A DNA stretch of 43,888 nucleotides from Roseburia sp. (GCA_023664265.1 JAMPFV010000018.1:1-43888), one strand, 5' to 3'; positions 24,274 through 33,057 are shown, counted from the stretch's first letter. The notes: generated from the letters alone by a model not told the origin. Made by a program: numbers and translations.

Positions 24274-25029
24274 TCACACTTCTTCCCTGCCAAACCGCCT
24301 GAGCGCGGCGCAGATTCCCAAGCCGCATACCCCTGCAAGCAGCAGGAAGCCAAAGCGCGCGGAACCCCCTGTCTGCGCGTATCTGCCGGTCTGCAGCAGC
24401 CAGGAGGCCGTCCACGGCCAGAAGCACGCAATCGGCGACGCGGACAGCACTACATTGAGCAGGCTGATACCCGCAATGACAATAAAGGGCGCGATGCTCC
24501 CCTTCGTGCGCAGGGCAAGGTACACAAACGGAGTGAGCGTCATAAACATCAGCATCCCGCCCCGCTCCATCCACAGCAGAATGACTGCCGCCTGAAAAGC
24601 CGTCACCGCCTGACCGCCCAAAAACAGGTGACACACAAGCGCTATCACAAGGATATCCAGCCACGACAGCAGCATAAACAAACTTATCAGCAGAAACAGC
24701 ATGATAAATTTCCCCGACAGGAACGCCGCGCGCTCCACCGGCAGCACGAAAATTGTCTTCAGCGTCCTCTCCGTGTATTCCCTGTTGATCAAATAGGTCG
24801 CGACAACCGCCAGCACCAGCGGACCGAACAACAGCATGATAAACATCATGGTATCCTCGTACAGTCCATACAGGCTCAACGATGCCTCGGGTTTGGCTGC
24901 CGCTATCCGAATATCATTCACGGCGACCAGAAACGGCACCATAAGGGAGCCCAGCACGCCAATCAGCAGGATTTTAGAGCGTTTTAATTTCAACCATTCA
25001 CAGTATACAATATCAGCCAATGCCGCCAC
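24274..25029 (-). CDS. ABC-2 type permease (second peptide-resistance-like module)
   Basis: A 251-residue permease with six predicted membrane spans. It begins with the cytoplasmic segment VYCEWLKLKRSKI, common in BcrB/lantibiotic-immunity permeases, and the loop NREYTERTLKTIFVLPVER is the coupling region with the ATPase. The gene overlaps the 3' end of the ATPase gene by 17 bp. It is the last gene of the RR-HK-ATPase-permease operon and is followed by hairpin array B. The substrate is unknown. Confidence 0.9.
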   Translation of the reverse strand: MAALADIVYCEWLKLKRSKILLIGVLGSLMVPFLVAVNDIRIAAAKPEASLSLYGLYEDTMMFIMLLFGPLVLAVVATYLINREYTERTLKTIFVLPVERAAFLSGKFIMLFLLISLFMLLSWLDILVIALVCHLFLGGQAVTAFQAAVILLWMERGGMLMFMTLTPFVYLALRTKGSIAPFIVIAGISLLNVVLSASPIACFWPWTASWLLQTGRYAQTGGSARFGFLLLAGVCGLGICAALRRFGREEV

Positions 25030-25936
25030 CTCCTATCAGCCCCGCAAACCAGTCCTCCAGCGTCCCCTCCCGAAGGCTTATGCCGTCCACTGAAATCCCC
25101 TCCCGCACAAGCGCCGCGTTGATTTGCGCGCGGCTGTCAAGCTGCTCATACAGCCGCAGCCGTCCCTTGTCAATCACCTCATAGTCCGAAATTCCGTGCG
25201 CGCGCTCCAATACCATGGCAGCCTTATTGACATCGGACACCGCAAGCTCCACATATCTGCGGTTCTGCCGGTACAGTTCGCGCATGCTCGTCTCCTCCAA
25301 CAGTCTGCCCGCGTGCAGGACGCCTATCCAATCCGCAAGCTGTTCCATTTCATTCAGGATATGGCTGGAAATCAGTATCGTTGTTCCCCTCTCCCTGCAC
25401 AGCCGCAGCAGGCGGCTCCTTGTCTCGCGGATCCCGATCGGGTCAAGGCCGTTCATCGGCTCGTCCAATATCAGCAGCTCCGGCTCATGCATGATGGCGG
25501 CGGCAAGTCCCAGACGCTGCTTCATGCCGAGAGAATACGCGCGAAACGGCTTTTTCCCCTCCCTGTCAAGACCGACTACAGCAAGCGCGTGCGCGATGGT
25601 GTCCCTGCGGTGCCGTCCCCGCAGTCTGGCCAAAATCCGCAGATTTTCCTCGGCGGTCAGATTTTCATAAAAGGCTGGCGCCTCAATCATGGAGCCGATG
25701 CGGTGGTACTGCGTTCTGTCAAGAGCCGCGCCGCTTCTGCCAAACAGACACACGCTGCCGTCCGTCGGGCGAATCAGGCCGAGCAGCATTTTCATGGCGG
25801 TCGTCTTTCCCGCGCCGTTTCGCCCCAAAAGTCCGTAAATCTGCCCCTTGGGCACATGAAGGCTCACGCCGTCCACCGCGGCATTGCCATGCCAGACCTT
25901 CGTCAGCCCCTTTGTCTCTATTATGTATTCACACAT
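25013..25936 (-). CDS. ABC transporter ATP-binding protein (BcrA-like, second module)
   Basis: A 307-residue ATPase with Walker A GRNGAGKTT, signature YSLGMKQRLGL, Walker B LLILDEPMNGLD and H-loop SSH, then a C-terminal extension of about 90 residues typical of the BcrA group. It resembles the ATPase at 16203-17108 in layout and in the segment around Walker B, so the two modules are distant paralogues. Its stop lies inside the permease gene, indicating translational coupling. Confidence 0.93.
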   Translation of the reverse strand: MCEYIIETKGLTKVWHGNAAVDGVSLHVPKGQIYGLLGRNGAGKTTAMKMLLGLIRPTDGSVCLFGRSGAALDRTQYHRIGSMIEAPAFYENLTAEENLRILARLRGRHRRDTIAHALAVVGLDREGKKPFRAYSLGMKQRLGLAAAIMHEPELLILDEPMNGLDPIGIRETRSRLLRLCRERGTTILISSHILNEMEQLADWIGVLHAGRLLEETSMRELYRQNRRYVELAVSDVNKAAMVLERAHGISDYEVIDKGRLRLYEQLDSRAQINAALVREGISVDGISLREGTLEDWFAGLIGGGGIG

Positions 25937-26009
25937 CTGTCAAACACCTCCCGCCTTTTATTCTATCGCCGGATTCTGACCCCACCCTTTCGCATATCTT
26001 ACTTTTTTC

Positions 26010-26924
26010 TTAATTCTGCGCCGTGCCTTCGTCCCACAGCGGAAATGTCAGGGAGAACACCGTCTCCCCGTCGGGAACGCTCGCGGCGTTGATCTCCCCT
26101 GCCATCGCGCGGACAAGCTCCCGCGCAATCGCAAGTCCCAGCCCGTTTCCGCGCTCCCCGCGCGCCTCGTCGCACTTGTACAGGCGGTCGAAGATAAACG
26201 GCAGACTGCCCTCGGGAATCGCGTCCCCGTTATTTGCGATTGCGATCCGCACTCTCCCCTGCGCGCACGCCGTCGTGACCGTAATCCGCGTACAGCTTCC
26301 GTGGCGGACGGCATTGCCGAGAATGTTTCCAAGAACTCTCGCGTAGGCCGCCCTGTCAATTTGCACCAGCCACTCCATGTCCGATATATCGGCCTCAAAG
26401 GAAATCTGCCCCGCCTCCCACTGTGGCAGATACCCGATCAGAAGCTCCCGCGTCAGCTCGTTGATATCACACACCTCCATCTGATACAATTGCTCGCGGG
26501 ATTCCAGCTTGAACCACTGAAAAAGCATATCAATCAGCATCTGCAAATCCAACGCCTTTCGATATGCCACCTGTATATATTCCTCCCGCGGCACAGTATC
26601 CCGATTCCTTAACGCCTCCAAATATCCTGTCAGGGAGGCCAGCGGCGTCCGCACGTCATGGGACAAATCCGTCAAGAGCCGACGGTTCGCCGCCTCCGCC
26701 CGCTCAAGCCGTGCAAGCTGCTCCCGATGCTCCGCAAGAATGGTGTTCAATTCAAAGTTCAGCTCGGCAAGAATGCCGTTTCCCTTGACAAACAGCTTGC
26801 GCTGCGGCTCCTCGCGCACCGCCCGCAGATATGCGCGCCACTGCGCCAATTGCCGCCGGAGATACACGATATAGCCGACAGCGCCCGCGCAGAGCAGCAA
26901 TAAAATAATCATCCATCCCGTCAT
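26010..26924 (-). CDS. sensor histidine kinase (second module)
   Basis: Start at ATG 26922-26924 (MTGWMIILLLLC, 304 aa), 13 bases after the response regulator stop, with GGGAAAGC upstream; a longer open frame to 27173 is out of frame with the regulator it covers and is spurious. One N-terminal span (about 4-22) precedes a linker helix. Then come DLSHDVRTPLASLTGY (phospho-His), ILGNAVRHG (N box), FIFDRLYK (F box) and GNGLGLAIA (G box). No extracellular domain is present, as in peptide-sensing kinases that rely on their transporter. Confidence 0.93.
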   Translation of the reverse strand: MTGWMIILLLLCAGAVGYIVYLRRQLAQWRAYLRAVREEPQRKLFVKGNGILAELNFELNTILAEHREQLARLERAEAANRRLLTDLSHDVRTPLASLTGYLEALRNRDTVPREEYIQVAYRKALDLQMLIDMLFQWFKLESREQLYQMEVCDINELTRELLIGYLPQWEAGQISFEADISDMEWLVQIDRAAYARVLGNILGNAVRHGSCTRITVTTACAQGRVRIAIANNGDAIPEGSLPFIFDRLYKCDEARGERGNGLGLAIARELVRAMAGEINAASVPDGETVFSLTFPLWDEGTAQN

Positions 26925-26937
26925 GCTTTCCCTGCCC

Positions 26938-27654
26938 TCACTCCCTCTTTGCGCCGCACAGGGACGCGGCGTCAAATTTGTACCCGACTCCCCATACGGT
27001 CCGAATAACCTCCGGATTCTCGGGATTGTCCTCAAGCTTTTTGCGCAGCCGGCGAATGTGCACCATAATGTTGTTGTCGTCGTAGGCGTACTCCTCCTTC
27101 CAGACGGCGTGATAAATCTGCTTTTTGGTGAAAACCTGCCCCTGATTCCGCGCCAGAAACAACAGCAGGTCAAATTCCTTCGCGGTCAGCTCAAGCAGCC
27201 GATTCCCTCTGCGCACCTCGCGCCCCGCAGTGTCAATCGACAAATCACCGACCGCAATCACCCGATTCGCACAGCCGCCCGCATTAAATACCGTATAGCG
27301 GCGCAGGAGGGAGGAGACACGGGCCAGAAGCTCGCTGCCCGCAAAGGGCTTGGTCAGATAGTCGTCCGCGCCCATCCGCAGTCCTGACACCTTATCCCCC
27401 TCGCTGTCCCTCGCCGTCAGCATCAGAATCGGCACAACGCTCTTCTCCCTGATCTGCGCCAATACCTCATAGCCGTTTTTCCGCGGGAGCATAATATCCA
27501 GAATGATCAACTGCCAGATCCCCCTGCAGGCCTCGTCCGCGCCGGAAATGCCGTCGTGACAGACCGTCACCTCATAGCCCTCCCGCGCAAGCTCGTCCCC
27601 AAGCAGTCTGCACAAATCCCTGTCGTCGTCCACCACCAGTATCCTCTCCCGCAT
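26938..27654 (-). CDS. OmpR/PhoB-family response regulator (second module)
   Basis: Receiver domain with DDD at residues 9-11, phospho-Asp in IILDIMLPRKNG (about 53) and lysine in LTKPFAG. The winged-helix output domain carries AKEFDLLLFLARNQGQVFTKKQIY, NNIMVHIRRLRKKL and TVWGVGYKF. It is the first gene of RR-HK-ATPase-permease, a different order from the 14.3-17.9 kb module where the kinase is last. Probable target: its own transporter promoter. Confidence 0.95.
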   Translation of the reverse strand: MRERILVVDDDRDLCRLLGDELAREGYEVTVCHDGISGADEACRGIWQLIILDIMLPRKNGYEVLAQIREKSVVPILMLTARDSEGDKVSGLRMGADDYLTKPFAGSELLARVSSLLRRYTVFNAGGCANRVIAVGDLSIDTAGREVRRGNRLLELTAKEFDLLLFLARNQGQVFTKKQIYHAVWKEEYAYDDNNIMVHIRRLRKKLEDNPENPEVIRTVWGVGYKFDAASLCGAKRE

Positions 27655-27687
27655 TCCGAACCGCCCCCTCCGCGCTTATTTTTCAAT

Positions 27688-28140
27688 CTATTCCTGTCTG
27701 TGTATATACATCCTCGTCTTGGCCGGCTCGTCGTCCCCCTGCACCATGCACAGGAACTCCCACCCGTACCGCTCGTAAAAGGAGGTGCGGTCGGTGATCA
27801 GGTACAGGGTCTTTATCCCATACCCCGCCATGTCGTCGCAGACAAGCGCCAGCAGCCTCCCCGCAAGGCCCTGACAGCGGTAATTCTCCTCCACATACAC
27901 CGCGCAGACATTTGGCGCCAAATCCTCACGGTCGTGAAAATCATTCTCAATCACGCCGAGACCGCCGACAATCGCGTCCCCGTCCATGGCAAGATACCAC
28001 TGCGGCACGCACTCCTTTCCCGCAATGCAGGCTTGTATGCTGTCCAGATACGATGCCATGGGAACGCCCCATTTTCGGTAAAACCATTCCGCCGCCCGCT
28101 CGGCCAGCTCCTCATGCTCTCTGATTTTTATCAATTCCAT
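27688..28140 (-). CDS. GNAT family N-acetyltransferase
   Basis: A 150-residue acetyltransferase-fold protein. Strand and motif order fits GNAT: WYLAMDGDAIVGGLGVI (beta 2-3), NVCAVYVEENYRCQGLAGRLLALV (beta 4 plus the acetyl-CoA loop R-x-x-G-x-A) and TLYLITDRTSFYERYGWEF (beta 5 to 6). The substrate is not predictable. It follows the epimerase gene by 6 bp and is probably co-transcribed. Confidence 0.88.
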   Translation of the reverse strand: MELIKIREHEELAERAAEWFYRKWGVPMASYLDSIQACIAGKECVPQWYLAMDGDAIVGGLGVIENDFHDREDLAPNVCAVYVEENYRCQGLAGRLLALVCDDMAGYGIKTLYLITDRTSFYERYGWEFLCMVQGDDEPAKTRMYIHRQE

Positions 28141-28146
28141 CCCTGT

Positions 28147-29130
28147 CTATGCCTCCCCAAGAGCTTTCATAAGCGCTGTATCAATATACGCGATATAGTC
28201 TTTCCTCCGCACCTCCTGCGCGTGCTCCCGATACCATGTGTACGCCTCCCGCAGTCCCTCGTTCAGCGGAACCGTCGTCTGTATCAGCGCCCGCTGCCTT
28301 GTGACGTCGAGCCGGTATTCATAGTCGGAAAAGCTGAAATACTTCCTCTGATTCTCCTCCGAATACACCTCCACAAGCTCCGGCGTCTTCCCGACAACGG
28401 CATAGCACTGCTCTACCCAGCCGCGCACGGAGATCACGTCGTCATTGCCGACATTGAAAATCTGCTGCGCGGGGTGTTGACTGAGCACACCGTCAATGCA
28501 TCTGCACAAATCCGCCACATGAAAGAACTGGAGCTTCATCGCGCCGTCCCGCGGCAGATAAAATCTGCGCCCCGCCTCGGCGCACTCAAAGACAAACGCC
28601 TCCCGATACACGTTGTTCATGGGGCCATAGAGATATGGCGGCCGCAAGACATACGCGTGCGGGACGCGTTTTAGCAGCTCCCTTTCCGCCTCTATCTTGC
28701 CAAGCCCGTAAGCGCCCCAATATTTGTTCTCCCCCACAGGCTGCTCCTCCGAAAAGGGCTGCGGCAGGGTCTCCGGATACACCGCGCTGGAGCTGATGAG
28801 CACATATTCCCGAAAGCCGCCCAAGGCGTCCAACAGCGCACGCACATCCGCTCCGGTATAGGCCGTCACGTCCAGCACCGCGTCAAAATCATAGGACCTT
28901 AGGGTATCCCCCAACTCCTGTCTGTCCACCTTTATCAGCGTCACGCCCTGTGGCTGTGGATGGCGGCCCCTGTTGAGCACATACACCTGTGCGCCCTGCG
29001 CCGCGTAATACTCCGCGATAAATCTGCTGGCAAACACCGTGCCGCCCGTGACCAATATCCGCCTTGTTCCGGATTGCCTCCACGACGCTGTGCGCTGTCC
29101 GTTCTTATCTTCAATCACGCCTTCAGTCAT
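28147..29130 (-). CDS. NAD-dependent epimerase/dehydratase (extended SDR)
   Basis: The preferred start is ATG 29128-29130, since GGAGGGAGG lies just before it; the open frame begins at 29148. The N terminus has RRILVTGGTVFASRFIA, a Rossmann turn slightly unlike the usual GGxGFIG. VLNRGRHP follows, and SSSAVYPE then YGLGKIEAE supply the Ser, Tyr and Lys of the active site. RPPYLYGPMN is the substrate loop. Such proteins act on nucleotide sugars; the exact substrate is unknown. It follows the small unknown gene by 29 bp and may be the tail of the HNH-ART operon or a separate unit. Confidence 0.85.
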   Translation of the reverse strand: MTEGVIEDKNGQRTASWRQSGTRRILVTGGTVFASRFIAEYYAAQGAQVYVLNRGRHPQPQGVTLIKVDRQELGDTLRSYDFDAVLDVTAYTGADVRALLDALGGFREYVLISSSAVYPETLPQPFSEEQPVGENKYWGAYGLGKIEAERELLKRVPHAYVLRPPYLYGPMNNVYREAFVFECAEAGRRFYLPRDGAMKLQFFHVADLCRCIDGVLSQHPAQQIFNVGNDDVISVRGWVEQCYAVVGKTPELVEVYSEENQRKYFSFSDYEYRLDVTRQRALIQTTVPLNEGLREAYTWYREHAQEVRRKDYIAYIDTALMKALGEA

Positions 29131-29159
29131 GTCGATGCCTCCCTCCATACCGGACTGCC

Positions 29160-29390
29160 TTAATAGCTGCGCAGATCGTTCTCCAGGGAGTTCCTCATCC
29201 CCGCAATCCGAAGCATTTCCTGCTCCGCCGTCTCCTCGCTTGCAAATTTCTCGTTCAACCGATACCTCCTGTTGACCATCACATAATATCCGTCCCTGTC
29301 GTCATTCTGCGTCACCGACATGTCAAAATCAATGTCCAACACATCCTTGACCGCCAGCTTTCCATTACTGTCCCTTAAACTTATCAGCAT
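29160..29390 (-). CDS. small hypothetical protein of the HNH-ART cassette (76 aa)
   Basis: I do not recognise it. The preferred start is ATG 29388-29390 (MLISLRDSNG) with GAGGGGAAG seven bases upstream; 29408 is also open. It is acidic, with a strand-rich first half (KLAVKDVLDIDFDMSV, GYYVMVNRRYRL) and a helical end (ASEETAEQEMLRIAG). It overlaps the 3' end of the preceding companion gene by 26 bp, which ties it to the cassette. An immunity or adaptor role is only a guess. Confidence 0.6.
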   Translation of the reverse strand: MLISLRDSNGKLAVKDVLDIDFDMSVTQNDDRDGYYVMVNRRYRLNEKFASEETAEQEMLRIAGMRNSLENDLRSY

Positions 29391-29811
29391 GTTCAATCTT
29401 CCCCTCATTTACCCGGTTCTGCCGCTTAATGCGCAGCGCCCTTTTCTGTCGCTCCATCAGTTCCTTCTTTTCCGCCGGCTTTCGTTCCGGCCGCCGCGCG
29501 ATTTTCAGCATGGCAGAATCCGACTTTTCCCACAGCCGCGCCTCGTCCAGCTTTTTCATCGCGCCCGCTATTTTTTCGCTTGTCACACCGTCCGCGATAC
29601 TCCGGTATCGGTCCATGCTCCGCAACTCCATCACGATACCGTACAGGTTCTCCGTCTGCTGCTCATACAATACCGCCATGTTTTTCCTCGCAACGGCTTG
29701 CCCGGTCTCCGTCTCCATAATCATGCGCCGCGATACCTCCTGCGGTTCTCCCGTAATCTCCGAGAGCATATACACCAGCTGTCGCATTCTTTCGTTATCC
29801 ACCATCCTCAC
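29365..29811 (-). CDS. companion protein of the DUF3990-like ART (148 aa), unknown family
   Basis: Translation begins right after the ART stop, at GTG 29809-29811 or ATG 29803-29805, downstream of AGGTAGGTGAGG. The N-terminal 60 residues are helical (ERMRQLVYMLSEITGEPQEVSRR) and hold a distinctive VLYEQQTENLYGIVMEL. The C terminus is strongly basic (RRPERKPAEKKELMERQKRALRIKRQNR) and could contact nucleic acid. Proteins with the YEQQTENLY segment tend, as far as I recall, to lie beside DUF3990 genes. An antitoxin or partner role is inferred from position only. Confidence 0.65.
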   Translation of the reverse strand: MRMVDNERMRQLVYMLSEITGEPQEVSRRMIMETETGQAVARKNMAVLYEQQTENLYGIVMELRSMDRYRSIADGVTSEKIAGAMKKLDEARLWEKSDSAMLKIARRPERKPAEKKELMERQKRALRIKRQNRVNEGKIEHADKFKGQ

Positions 29812-30351
29812 CTACCTTGCCACCGTCATCCATCTTCCGTCGGAATCCATCTGCTGTATTATCGTCACACGATTCCGCAGCAGCGTCAACGCCCTTTTGT
29901 TCTTAAAGCAATACTGATCCGCGCCGGGCGTATCCCACCGTATGCGGCTGATAACTTCCTCCGCGGTGGCCCTGTACGCCGCATATTCCCGCAGGGCGTC
30001 CGATATCTCCGCATATTGATTGTCCGCTATCCTGTCGTAAATAATATCATATTCCGTCTCACTGCCCTCTATCCGGCTTTTGCTGATGAAATCGACCCAT
30101 TGCCTGTCATATTGCAGCAGCTCCAATATTTTCCAATCCGATTGGTCTACCGGTGCAAGCTCATAACGGTAAATATACGCGATACGCGTTGTCTCCGCCC
30201 TGCGCTGTGCCCATTTCTGCGCCTGTTTGAAGTTCGACGTCAAATAAAAGCCTTTTCCAAAATCCTTAAACGGCTTCGCCTTCCCAAAGTCAAAGCTCCG
30301 AAATGCACGATCCGTACCGTGATACAGTGTCTTAACCGTGTTTATCTTCAT
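29812..30351 (-). CDS. DUF3990-like ADP-ribosyltransferase-fold protein
   Basis: The 179-residue protein starts KTLYHGTDRAFRSFDFGKA and continues DFGKGFYLTSNFKQAQKWA, the hallmark of DUF3990. This family belongs to the ADP-ribosyltransferase (PARP-like) fold: H11 in YHGT would bind NAD, and the Tyr in GFYLT forms the second motif. A third acidic/polar motif may lie in YDIIYDRIADNQ. Such proteins are candidate toxins or effectors that modify nucleic acid or protein. The ATG overlaps the HNH stop as ATGA (30348-30351), and the next gene starts directly after its stop, so expression is tightly coupled. Confidence 0.8.
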   Translation of the reverse strand: MKINTVKTLYHGTDRAFRSFDFGKAKPFKDFGKGFYLTSNFKQAQKWAQRRAETTRIAYIYRYELAPVDQSDWKILELLQYDRQWVDFISKSRIEGSETEYDIIYDRIADNQYAEISDALREYAAYRATAEEVISRIRWDTPGADQYCFKNKRALTLLRNRVTIIQQMDSDGRWMTVAR

Positions 30352-31025
30352 GTCCCGCCGCTTTCTGTCCTCTTATAGATGTACCCGCCCATCGGATGCT
30401 CCCCGCACGGTTTTACCCATTGAATATCCATGGACTGCTTCTGCCGCACCATTCTGAGCGTTCTCTCCCAATCCCTGACATTAGCTATGGCCTGAAGCTT
30501 CGTCGGCTCAATTACCTCGTCGGGCTTCAGCTCAAAAAAGGCCTGTAACCGCTGCGCCGCGCTGCCCATCCGCATAATCTCCTTGAGCCTGTCGGTGTTC
30601 TCATCCACAAAGAAAGCCTGCTTGCCGCCGTTACAGTCGCTGCACAGCGTCCAGAGATTATCCATCGTGGTCTCCCCTCCAAGCTCCACGGGAATCTTGT
30701 GGTCAACCACCAGCTTTACGTTCGGCGTATTCTGTAGGTTGGCACCGCACCGCTGACAGGTGCTGTTATCCCGCTGCAGAACCGCATACTTCAGCTTATT
30801 GTCGATGGCGCCCCTGAGCTGCGGTTCATGCTTGGGCACGGCGGACGTCAAAATATATCCCGTTCTTGTCGCAACAATATCCAACCCTGTCTCCTGACGG
30901 AGCTGTCGCAGGGATCTCTGCCAGTCCTGAATGCCGCCCGCGACCGACCGCAGGGTTTCTCTTTCAATGTCCTCCCCCACATGGGAGAGAAAATACGCTT
31001 TTAATTTATTCTTTGCTCCTGCCAT
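30348..31025 (-). CDS. HNH endonuclease with flanking repeated domains
   Basis: The centre is a classic HNH nuclease: CQRC (C90, C93), VVDHKIPVELGG (H109), NLWTLCSDCN (N123, C128, C131, N132). On both sides lie similar segments of about 45 residues. The N-terminal one has DWQRSLRQLRQETGLDI...GYIL and the C-terminal one DWERTLRMVRQKQSMDIQW...GYIY, probably winged-helix-like DNA-binding units. This could be a stand-alone or modification-dependent restriction enzyme. It is the first gene of the HNH-ART cassette and overlaps the ART gene by 4 bp. Confidence 0.88.
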   Translation of the reverse strand: MAGAKNKLKAYFLSHVGEDIERETLRSVAGGIQDWQRSLRQLRQETGLDIVATRTGYILTSAVPKHEPQLRGAIDNKLKYAVLQRDNSTCQRCGANLQNTPNVKLVVDHKIPVELGGETTMDNLWTLCSDCNGGKQAFFVDENTDRLKEIMRMGSAAQRLQAFFELKPDEVIEPTKLQAIANVRDWERTLRMVRQKQSMDIQWVKPCGEHPMGGYIYKRTESGGT

Positions 31026-31074
31026 AATTCAACCTCATACTTTACCGAAAAGGGTGTCTGCTCCAACTGCATCC

Positions 31075-31080
31075 ATTATA
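31075..31080 (-). promoter_or_regulatory. -10 box of the HNH-ART cassette
   Basis: On the minus strand TATAAT (complement of 31075-31080) lies 49 bases before the HNH start. No good -35 is seen, so the promoter may need an activator or be weak. A 10-bp palindrome CCCGCGCGGG (31115-31124) lies upstream. Confidence 0.45.
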
Positions 31081-31225
31081 CCCGATTCCGCTTGAAAAGT
31101 ACACTCTTGAATTTCCCGCGCGGGATGCTTTTTCCTTTGCCGCAGTACGGCAGATTTTATAATTACTCAACAGGTCAAAAATTTTACCTCTTACGGGCAC
31201 AGTGCAACCACTTGCCGTCGGCCTG

Positions 31226-31254
31226 TTTACATCCTCGAATCCTCCCCCTATACT
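31226..31254 (+). promoter_or_regulatory. ABC exporter promoter
   Basis: TTTACA (31226-31231) and TATACT (31249-31254) are exactly 17 bp apart, a good sigma-A match. The transcript would start about 40 bases before the ATG, with AAAGGAA as ribosome site. Confidence 0.7.
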
Positions 31255-31303
31255 GTAGAAAATCGCCCCTCACCCACTTTAAGAAAGAAAGGAACCAACC
31301 AAA

Positions 31304-32953
31304 ATGAAACAAAATTACAACTTAACCTGGCTTTACGCACAGACAAAGGGCAACCGCCGTTATCTGGTATCCCTCGCATTGTCCGGCATTCTGATGGCTG
31401 TAGTCAACATGGGCGTGGCTACCATCCTGAAAAGCTTCGTGGACATTGCCACGGGCGACTCCGCAACAACGCTGTCCGCCAACATCATCGCGGCGATAGG
31501 TCTCCTGCTGATGGAAGGCGTTCTGTGCCTTGTTATCGCCATGTCCTTTCGGGTATCCTGTGCCAAAATCGCGCGGAAAATCCGATTGGAGCTGGCTGAC
31601 CGCCTGTACCACAGCAGTCTGCCCGAGATGCAGGAGCACCACACAGGCGAGTACATGACCAATCTGACAGAGGACGTGGAAAAGGTAAGCGCCTGCTTTC
31701 CCACGCTGATGCGCAGCATCGTGAGCAACGGATTGAGCGCGGTGCTCGCCATTTTGTATCTCTTTTGGCTCAATTGGAAGCTGGCGCTGCTCCTGCTTAT
31801 CTGCATTCCGCTCTTGATTTTTTGCATCGCCATCTTTTCCCCGATTGTGCAGAAAACGAGCCGGACGGACAAGGAGAATGAGGAACGCATCCGTGTCTGC
31901 CTTCAGGAGATGATAGAGAAAATCGCGCTTTTCAAAATCGGATTTATGTGGAAGAAGCTGGAGTGTAAGGCATCGGGACTGATGGAGGAAAAGGTGAAAA
32001 GCTCCCGCAGACTGGGTGCGGCGGAGGGCGGCTCCTCCTTCCTGAATAATATCATGGGTACGGCAATGTTCCTGATTGCCATGGGCGGCGGGGCGTACTT
32101 TGTGATGCGGGGCGAGCTGTTGGTGGGTGCCATGATTGCGGTGATACAACTGTCCAATTATATTATCTGGCCGTTTACTGCAATCGGCGAGATTATCTCC
32201 AACGTGAATCAGGCGATTGTCTCTGCGGGCAGACTGGACCGCGTTTATGCCCTGACGCAGGAGCCCGAGCAGGAGACTTTTTCACAGAAGACCGTATCCC
32301 GACTGCGGCTGCGCGGCGTCTCTTTTTGCTATAAGGACAATCGGATATTGGAGGGAATCGACGCGGAGTTTGAGAAAAGGCAGATTGTCGGCATTGTCGG
32401 CGAGAGCGGCGGCGGCAAAAGTACCTTGCTCAAGGTGCTTTCAGGGCTGTACCACCCTGAGGCGGGGACGCTTAGCGTTGACTTTGCCGACGGTACCGTG
32501 GGGGAGGATGTGCGTCCCTATGTCGGGCTGGTGCCGCCTGCGGATTTGGTCTTTTCTGATACGATTGGAGCCAATATCTGTATGACAATGGAGGCGGACA
32601 GGAAGCGGTTGGCGGACTGTGCGGAGCTGGCCAATATCGGGCGGTACATAGAGGGCTTGGAGCGGCAGTATGATACGGAGATCGGCAATGGCAAAATCGC
32701 TCTTTCCAGCGGGCAGGAGCAGCGCATCGGGATTGCGCGCGCACTGTACCAAAAGGCGGAGATCCTGCTGTTTGACGAGCCCACGGCGAATTTGGACGCG
32801 GAGTCGATAGCGGTCTTTCTGGACACCTTGGACAGGATTGCGCCGGAGCGAATCTGCATTGTCGTGACGCACGACCCAAGGGTTGTGGCGCGGTGCAGCA
32901 AGGTATATGAGATGAAGGAGGGGCGGCTGTGGCCCGCACAGACAAATAATTGA
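31304..32953 (+). CDS. ABC exporter (fused transmembrane and ATPase domains)
   Basis: A 549-residue half-transporter. Residues 1-310 form a six-span ABC exporter domain (for example LVSLALSGILMAVVNMGVA, LALLLLICIPLLIFCIA). The ATPase domain has Walker A GESGGGKST (about 365-373), signature LSSGQEQR, Walker B ILLFDEPTANLD and H-loop THD. There is no N-terminal peptidase domain. It is monocistronic with its own promoter and terminator, so it probably acts as a homodimer. Substrate unknown. Confidence 0.93.
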   Translation: MKQNYNLTWLYAQTKGNRRYLVSLALSGILMAVVNMGVATILKSFVDIATGDSATTLSANIIAAIGLLLMEGVLCLVIAMSFRVSCAKIARKIRLELADRLYHSSLPEMQEHHTGEYMTNLTEDVEKVSACFPTLMRSIVSNGLSAVLAILYLFWLNWKLALLLLICIPLLIFCIAIFSPIVQKTSRTDKENEERIRVCLQEMIEKIALFKIGFMWKKLECKASGLMEEKVKSSRRLGAAEGGSSFLNNIMGTAMFLIAMGGGAYFVMRGELLVGAMIAVIQLSNYIIWPFTAIGEIISNVNQAIVSAGRLDRVYALTQEPEQETFSQKTVSRLRLRGVSFCYKDNRILEGIDAEFEKRQIVGIVGESGGGKSTLLKVLSGLYHPEAGTLSVDFADGTVGEDVRPYVGLVPPADLVFSDTIGANICMTMEADRKRLADCAELANIGRYIEGLERQYDTEIGNGKIALSSGQEQRIGIARALYQKAEILLFDEPTANLDAESIAVFLDTLDRIAPERICIVVTHDPRVVARCSKVYEMKEGRLWPAQTNN

Positions 32954-33057
32954 GAAAACGGCAGGAAAGCAGGCGCAAAAGATTGTCATGCAATTCCCAT
33001 TGTGCTACAATTTGCTTGAACACATCTCTTGAGAGGAACGAGAAACCATGAACTGCG

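Noticed and set aside
29365..29811. DUF3791 identity for the ART companion
   Set aside because: DUF3791 proteins are shorter with a different core; the YEQQTENLY segment does not match what I know of that family.
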